Source of the DNA: Streptomyces sp. NRRL F-2664
Lineage (GTDB): Bacteria; Actinomycetota; Actinomycetes; Streptomycetales; Streptomycetaceae
NCBI RefSeq assembly: GCF_000719345.1
Contig: NZ_JOFX01000013.1
Coordinates: 62,001-126,000 of the forward strand
Length of the DNA stretch: 64,000 nt
Direction of reading: 5' to 3'
The stretch's first letter is position 1; each line of letters opens with the position of its first letter. The notes beneath the pieces are model-generated. The model was not told where the DNA came from, made no database searches, and saw only the letters and a program-made list of their open reading frames with translations. Below are positions 61,457 through 64,000 of this stretch, piece after piece. The translations under genes and the position numbers were made by a program.

Positions 61457-62010
61457 TCGGGATCGTGAACCGGACCCTGCTGGCGGTGACCGGAGCCGTG
61501 CTGCTGGCGGCAGGGATCGTCCTGCTGACGGCCACTCGGCCGCTGCGGGGCCGCACCGAACCCCTGCTGACCGCCGCCGACCGGCGCCGGTACCTGCACG
61601 CCGACGGCTGGTGGTGGTGGCTGCTGGTCGCCGCCCTCGCCGTGTGCCTGCTGCTCGCCCTGTGGTGGCTGCTGGCCCAGCTGAAGCGTGCCCGGCTGCG
61701 GACGGTCGCCGTGGACACCCGGGACGGAGCCTTCGCCGTACTGCGCGGCCGCGCCCTGGCGGACGCCGTCGCGGCCGAGGCCGGTGCCCTGGACGGGGTC
61801 GCGCGCTGCCGGGTCGCCCTGCGCGGACGGCGCAGCTCACCGGCCCTGCGGGTGGCGGTGGAGCTGGAGCCCCACGCGGTGCCGGCCGACACCCTGGCCG
61901 GCCTGGCCGGGCCCGTCCTGACCCACGCCCGCACCTCGGCCAACCTCCCGGAACTGCCGGCGGAGGCCCGCTTCAAGGTGACCTCCCACCGGGCCCGCCG
62001 CGTCAGCTGA
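61453..62010 (+). CDS. amaP: Alkaline shock response membrane anchor AmaP
   Basis: A 185-residue protein with two N-terminal helices (TLLAVTGAVLLAAGIVLLTA and WWWWLLVAALAVCLLLALWW) and a cytoplasmic domain (AFAVLRGRALADAVAAEAGA). AmaP anchors Asp23 to the membrane in staphylococci. The start is TTG 61453: AGGAGG at 61439-61444 lies eight bases upstream and decides it. TTG overlaps the previous stop as TTGA. It ends the cassette and is followed by a bidirectional hairpin. Confidence 0.9.
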   Translation: MIGIVNRTLLAVTGAVLLAAGIVLLTATRPLRGRTEPLLTAADRRRYLHADGWWWWLLVAALAVCLLLALWWLLAQLKRARLRTVAVDTRDGAFAVLRGRALADAVAAEAGALDGVARCRVALRGRRSSPALRVAVELEPHAVPADTLAGLAGPVLTHARTSANLPELPAEARFKVTSHRARRVS

Positions 62011-62017
62011 CCCCTGA

Positions 62018-62044
62018 GCGGCAGCCGCCGGCGGCGGCTGCCGC
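62018..62044. terminator. Bidirectional terminator between amaP and SDR gene
   Basis: Twelve-base perfect arms (GCGGCAGCCGCC at 62018-62029 and GGCGGCTGCCGC at 62033-62044) with a 3-base loop lie between two convergent stops. Confidence 0.85.
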
Positions 62045-62053
62045 AACGCAGGG

Positions 62054-62809
62054 TCAGAAGCCGTGCCGGGAGCCGCCGTCGACCGGGAGCATCACGCCCG
62101 TCAGGTACGAGGCGGCCGGCGAGAGCAGGAACGCCGCCGTGCGGCCGAACTCCTCCGGCGAGCCGTACCGGCGCAGCGGGATGCGGGACTCGTTGCCGGC
62201 ACGGGCCGCCTCGGCGTCACCGGACAGCGCGTCGAGCTCGCGCACCCGGTCGGTGTCGATGCGCGCCGGGAGCAGTCCCACGACGCGGATCCCGCGCGGA
62301 CCGAGCTCCACCGAGAGGGACTTCGCGAAGCCCGCCAGGCCCGGCCGCAGGCCGTTGGAGATGGTCAGGCCGGGGATCGGCTCGTGGACCGAGCCCGACA
62401 GCACGAAACCGATGACCCCGCCCTCGCCCAGTGCCGCCGCGGCCGCCCGGGCCAGGCGCACCGCGCCCAGGAAGACGGACTCGAAGGCGGCCGACCACTG
62501 CTCGTCGGTGCTGTCGACGGCAAAACCCGGCACGGGCCCTCCGACACTGATGAGGATGCCGTCGAAGCGGCCGAAGCGCTCGTGCGCGGCGGCGATGAGC
62601 CGGCCGGCCGCCGCCGGGTCCGCGTTGTCCGCGGCGGCCCCGACGGCGTTCGGGCCCAGTGCGGCCGCGGCGTCCGCCGCGCGCTGCTCGTCCCGGCCCG
62701 TCACCAGGACCTTCGCGCCGTCGGCGACCAGTTCCCGGGCGGAGGCCATACCGAGGCCGCGCGTGGCCCCGGTGACGATGTAGACACGGTCTTTCAGTCC
62801 AAGATCCAT
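62054..62809 (-). CDS. Short-chain dehydrogenase/reductase-family protein with altered active site
   Basis: A 251-residue SDR protein. The cofactor motif TGATRGLGMASAREL (residues 14-28) and the NADP-type GRDEQR follow the normal pattern, as do LISVGGP and GIRVVGLLPARIDTDR. At the catalytic YxxxK position the sequence reads SNGLR (Ser at Tyr, Arg at Lys) in LTISNGLRPGLAGFAKS. Related SDR proteins with an NxLR variant exist, so this may be an alternative chemistry rather than loss. ATG 62809 is chosen; the longer upstream frame is not homologous. It is convergent with amaP. Confidence 0.88.
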   Translation of the reverse strand: MDLGLKDRVYIVTGATRGLGMASARELVADGAKVLVTGRDEQRAADAAAALGPNAVGAAADNADPAAAGRLIAAAHERFGRFDGILISVGGPVPGFAVDSTDEQWSAAFESVFLGAVRLARAAAAALGEGGVIGFVLSGSVHEPIPGLTISNGLRPGLAGFAKSLSVELGPRGIRVVGLLPARIDTDRVRELDALSGDAEAARAGNESRIPLRRYGSPEEFGRTAAFLLSPAASYLTGVMLPVDGGSRHGF

Positions 62810-62819
62810 GCCCGACACG

Positions 62820-63617
62820 CTACGCCGTCGCGGGCTCCTGCTCGGCGGCTTCGGCGCGGGCCGCCGCCGCCTCGCGGTCGCGCTTCTCGCGCCGCACCAG
62901 GACCAGCCAGCCCACCGGTACCGCGGAGGCGAACAGCCACCACTGCACCGCATAGGCCATGTGCGCGCCGATCGAGTCGTGGTCGGGGTCGGCGACGGTC
63001 TCCGGACCACCCTCGCCCGGATCCGGACCGGTCAGCTCCAGATAGCCGCCGAGGACCGGCCGGCCCAGGCGCTCCGCCTGCTGCGCGCTGTTGATCAGCA
63101 TCACCTGACGGTCGGGCAGGCCCTTGCGGTCCTTGATACCGCTGCTGCCGCTCGTCTCGTCCGCCTTCAGCCGCCCGGTGACCGTGACCTCGCCCGCGGG
63201 CGCGGCCGGCACCGGCGGATAGGCGCGCGGGTCGTCGCCGCCCGGCACCCAGCCGCGGTCGACCAGCACCACCCGGCCGTCGGTGAGGACGAGCGGGGTC
63301 ACGACGTGGAAGCCGACCTTGTCGCCGTTCGAGGTGCGCATCCGTACGACCACCTCGTGCGCGGAGTCGTACGTGCCGGTCGCGGTGACCGAGCGCCAGA
63401 AGTCGGCCCGGGGGACCTTGTGGCCGGGGGAGGTGACCTCCGTCATGGGGACGGGCTCCGCCCGCAGGTTCGCCTCGATCAGCTGGTTCTGCGCCACCCG
63501 GTGCACATGGCGGTGGTACTGCCAGAACCCCAGCTTGATCATCACGGGGATGAGGACGAGGGCGACGAGGGTGAGGGACACCCACTGCCGGGTCAGCACA
63601 AAGCGGTACACGCCCAC
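62820..63617 (-). CDS. SURF1-family cytochrome oxidase assembly protein
   Basis: A 265-residue membrane protein with one helix near each end (WVSLTLVALVLIPVMIKLGF and WWLFASAVPVGWLVLVRREK). The SURF1 family pattern is seen as GFWQYHRHVHRVAQNQLIEA, FWRSVTATGTYDSAHEVVVR, GFHVVTPLVLTDGRVVLVDR GWVPGG and HMAYAVQWWLFAS. SURF1 helps insert heme A into cytochrome c oxidase, tying it to ctaA/ctaB at the left end. GTG 63617 has GGGG seven bases upstream; GTG 63611 is an alternative. The SDR gene follows 10 bases later. Confidence 0.9.
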   Translation of the reverse strand: MGVYRFVLTRQWVSLTLVALVLIPVMIKLGFWQYHRHVHRVAQNQLIEANLRAEPVPMTEVTSPGHKVPRADFWRSVTATGTYDSAHEVVVRMRTSNGDKVGFHVVTPLVLTDGRVVLVDRGWVPGGDDPRAYPPVPAAPAGEVTVTGRLKADETSGSSGIKDRKGLPDRQVMLINSAQQAERLGRPVLGGYLELTGPDPGEGGPETVADPDHDSIGAHMAYAVQWWLFASAVPVGWLVLVRREKRDREAAAARAEAAEQEPATA

Positions 63618-63690
63618 GACGGTACCCCGGACGACGAGGACCCCGGTGGCCGGGTGGCCCACCGGGGTCGCGGCGCGCGGGGTGCGGCGG

Positions 63691-63924
63691 TCAGACGTGG
63701 TCGACGATGCCCACCTTCCCTTCCGCGCGGGCGCAGTGCCCGCCGCAGAACCACTGGCCCTCGACCTCGACGCCCTGTCCGATGATCTGGACGCGGCAGT
63801 GCTCGCAGATGGGCGCCATGCGGTGGATGGCGCAGGCGAAGCAGTCGAAGACGTGCACCGCGCCCTGCGCGTGCACCTCGAAGGACATGCCGTAGTCGTT
63901 TCCGCAGACCTCACAACGTGCCAT
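63691..63924 (-). CDS. Small cysteine-rich zinc-binding protein
   Basis: A 77-residue protein with four Cys/His clusters: CEVCGNDYG, FDCFACAIHR, CEHCRVQI and WFCGGHCARAEG. The spacing (C-x2-C, C-x2-C, C-x2-C, C-x3-C) indicates two zinc-ribbon or treble-clef-like units. ATG 63924 gives MARCEVCGNDYGMSFEVHAQ; ATG 63933 and 63960 are longer options. The role is unknown; a prokaryotic metallothionein-like or RNA-polymerase-associated function is possible but unproven. It precedes SURF1 by 73 bases on the same strand. Confidence 0.8.
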   Translation of the reverse strand: MARCEVCGNDYGMSFEVHAQGAVHVFDCFACAIHRMAPICEHCRVQIIGQGVEVEGQWFCGGHCARAEGKVGIVDHV

Positions 63925-64000
63925 GGGCCGCATGCTGCGCACGGCGGAGCGGCGGAACAAGATCCACCCTGGTGAGTCGCCGCGCGGACACCCGCCCGGC

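Overview
The window is high-GC actinobacterial chromosome, almost certainly a Streptomyces. The evidence is strong third-position G/C use, many GTG and a few TTG starts, genes packed through ATGA or GTGA overlaps, and families typical of the genus: a SCO1860-type LAETGG protein, a SufR-led suf operon, actinobacterial DapD, PitH2-type phosphate transport and a Gls24/AmaP cluster. Gene content is mostly the conserved chromosomal core. I see no insertion sequence, prophage, CRISPR array, rRNA or tRNA gene, and no island of deviating base composition.

Layout. 1-5.9 kb: transketolase (cut by the left edge), then ctaB, a small unknown protein, an amidohydrolase and ctaA (heme A branch). 5.9-8.7 kb: an unknown protein and an ABC-2 exporter pair. 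9-15.7 kb: the complete suf Fe-S assembly operon, sufR-B-D-Rieske-C-S-U-T, with a SufR operator on the sufR start codon. 15.8-20 kb: an SMR efflux/TetR pair, an HxlR-peroxiredoxin fusion divergent from an MFS exporter, and dapD. 20-28.2 kb: a small membrane protein, a secreted exonuclease, an unknown paralogue protein, a PhoX-type phosphatase and a two-domain TerD protein with small companions. 28.3-38.4 kb: aldehyde dehydrogenase/IclR, a membrane protein with a two-component system, a penicillin-binding protein, a FrnE-like DsbA, a PLP enzyme and an amidohydrolase. 38.6-40.8 kb: a sortase-type surface protein and CapA.

41-50.2 kb is a cobalamin block: CobC, ZIP transporter, CobB, CobO, a ChlI/ChlD-type chelatase, CobQ and CobD. 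The minus-strand run begins at a well-formed cobalamin riboswitch (50055-50162). A strong terminator separates it from the phosphate transport operon (pit, 50.3-51.8 kb). 52-55.3 kb: an alpha/beta hydrolase, the second member of the unknown paralogue pair, and a VOC protein. 55.3-59.7 kb: a zinc metallopeptidase and an ABC-F gene with a seven-codon, apparently leaderless leader ORF, followed by a small HTH protein and an enoyl-CoA hydratase. 59.8-62 kb: a five-gene Asp23/Gls24-AmaP envelope cassette. The right end carries an SDR protein, SURF1 and a cysteine-rich protein.

Regulation visible in the sequence ties several parts together. PhoP-type direct repeats precede both the phosphatase and pit genes, with a weaker candidate before the exonuclease, suggesting one phosphate-starvation response. 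Clear palindromes mark the likely operators of SufR, the HxlR fusion, the TetR and the IclR regulator. The parts least explained by known families are the HxlR-PrxQ/MFS unit, the two long paralogues at 23.1 and 53.4 kb, the leader of the ABC-F gene, and a hairpin beside the enoyl-CoA hydratase ribosome-binding site. I found no obviously new multi-gene defence or mobile system.
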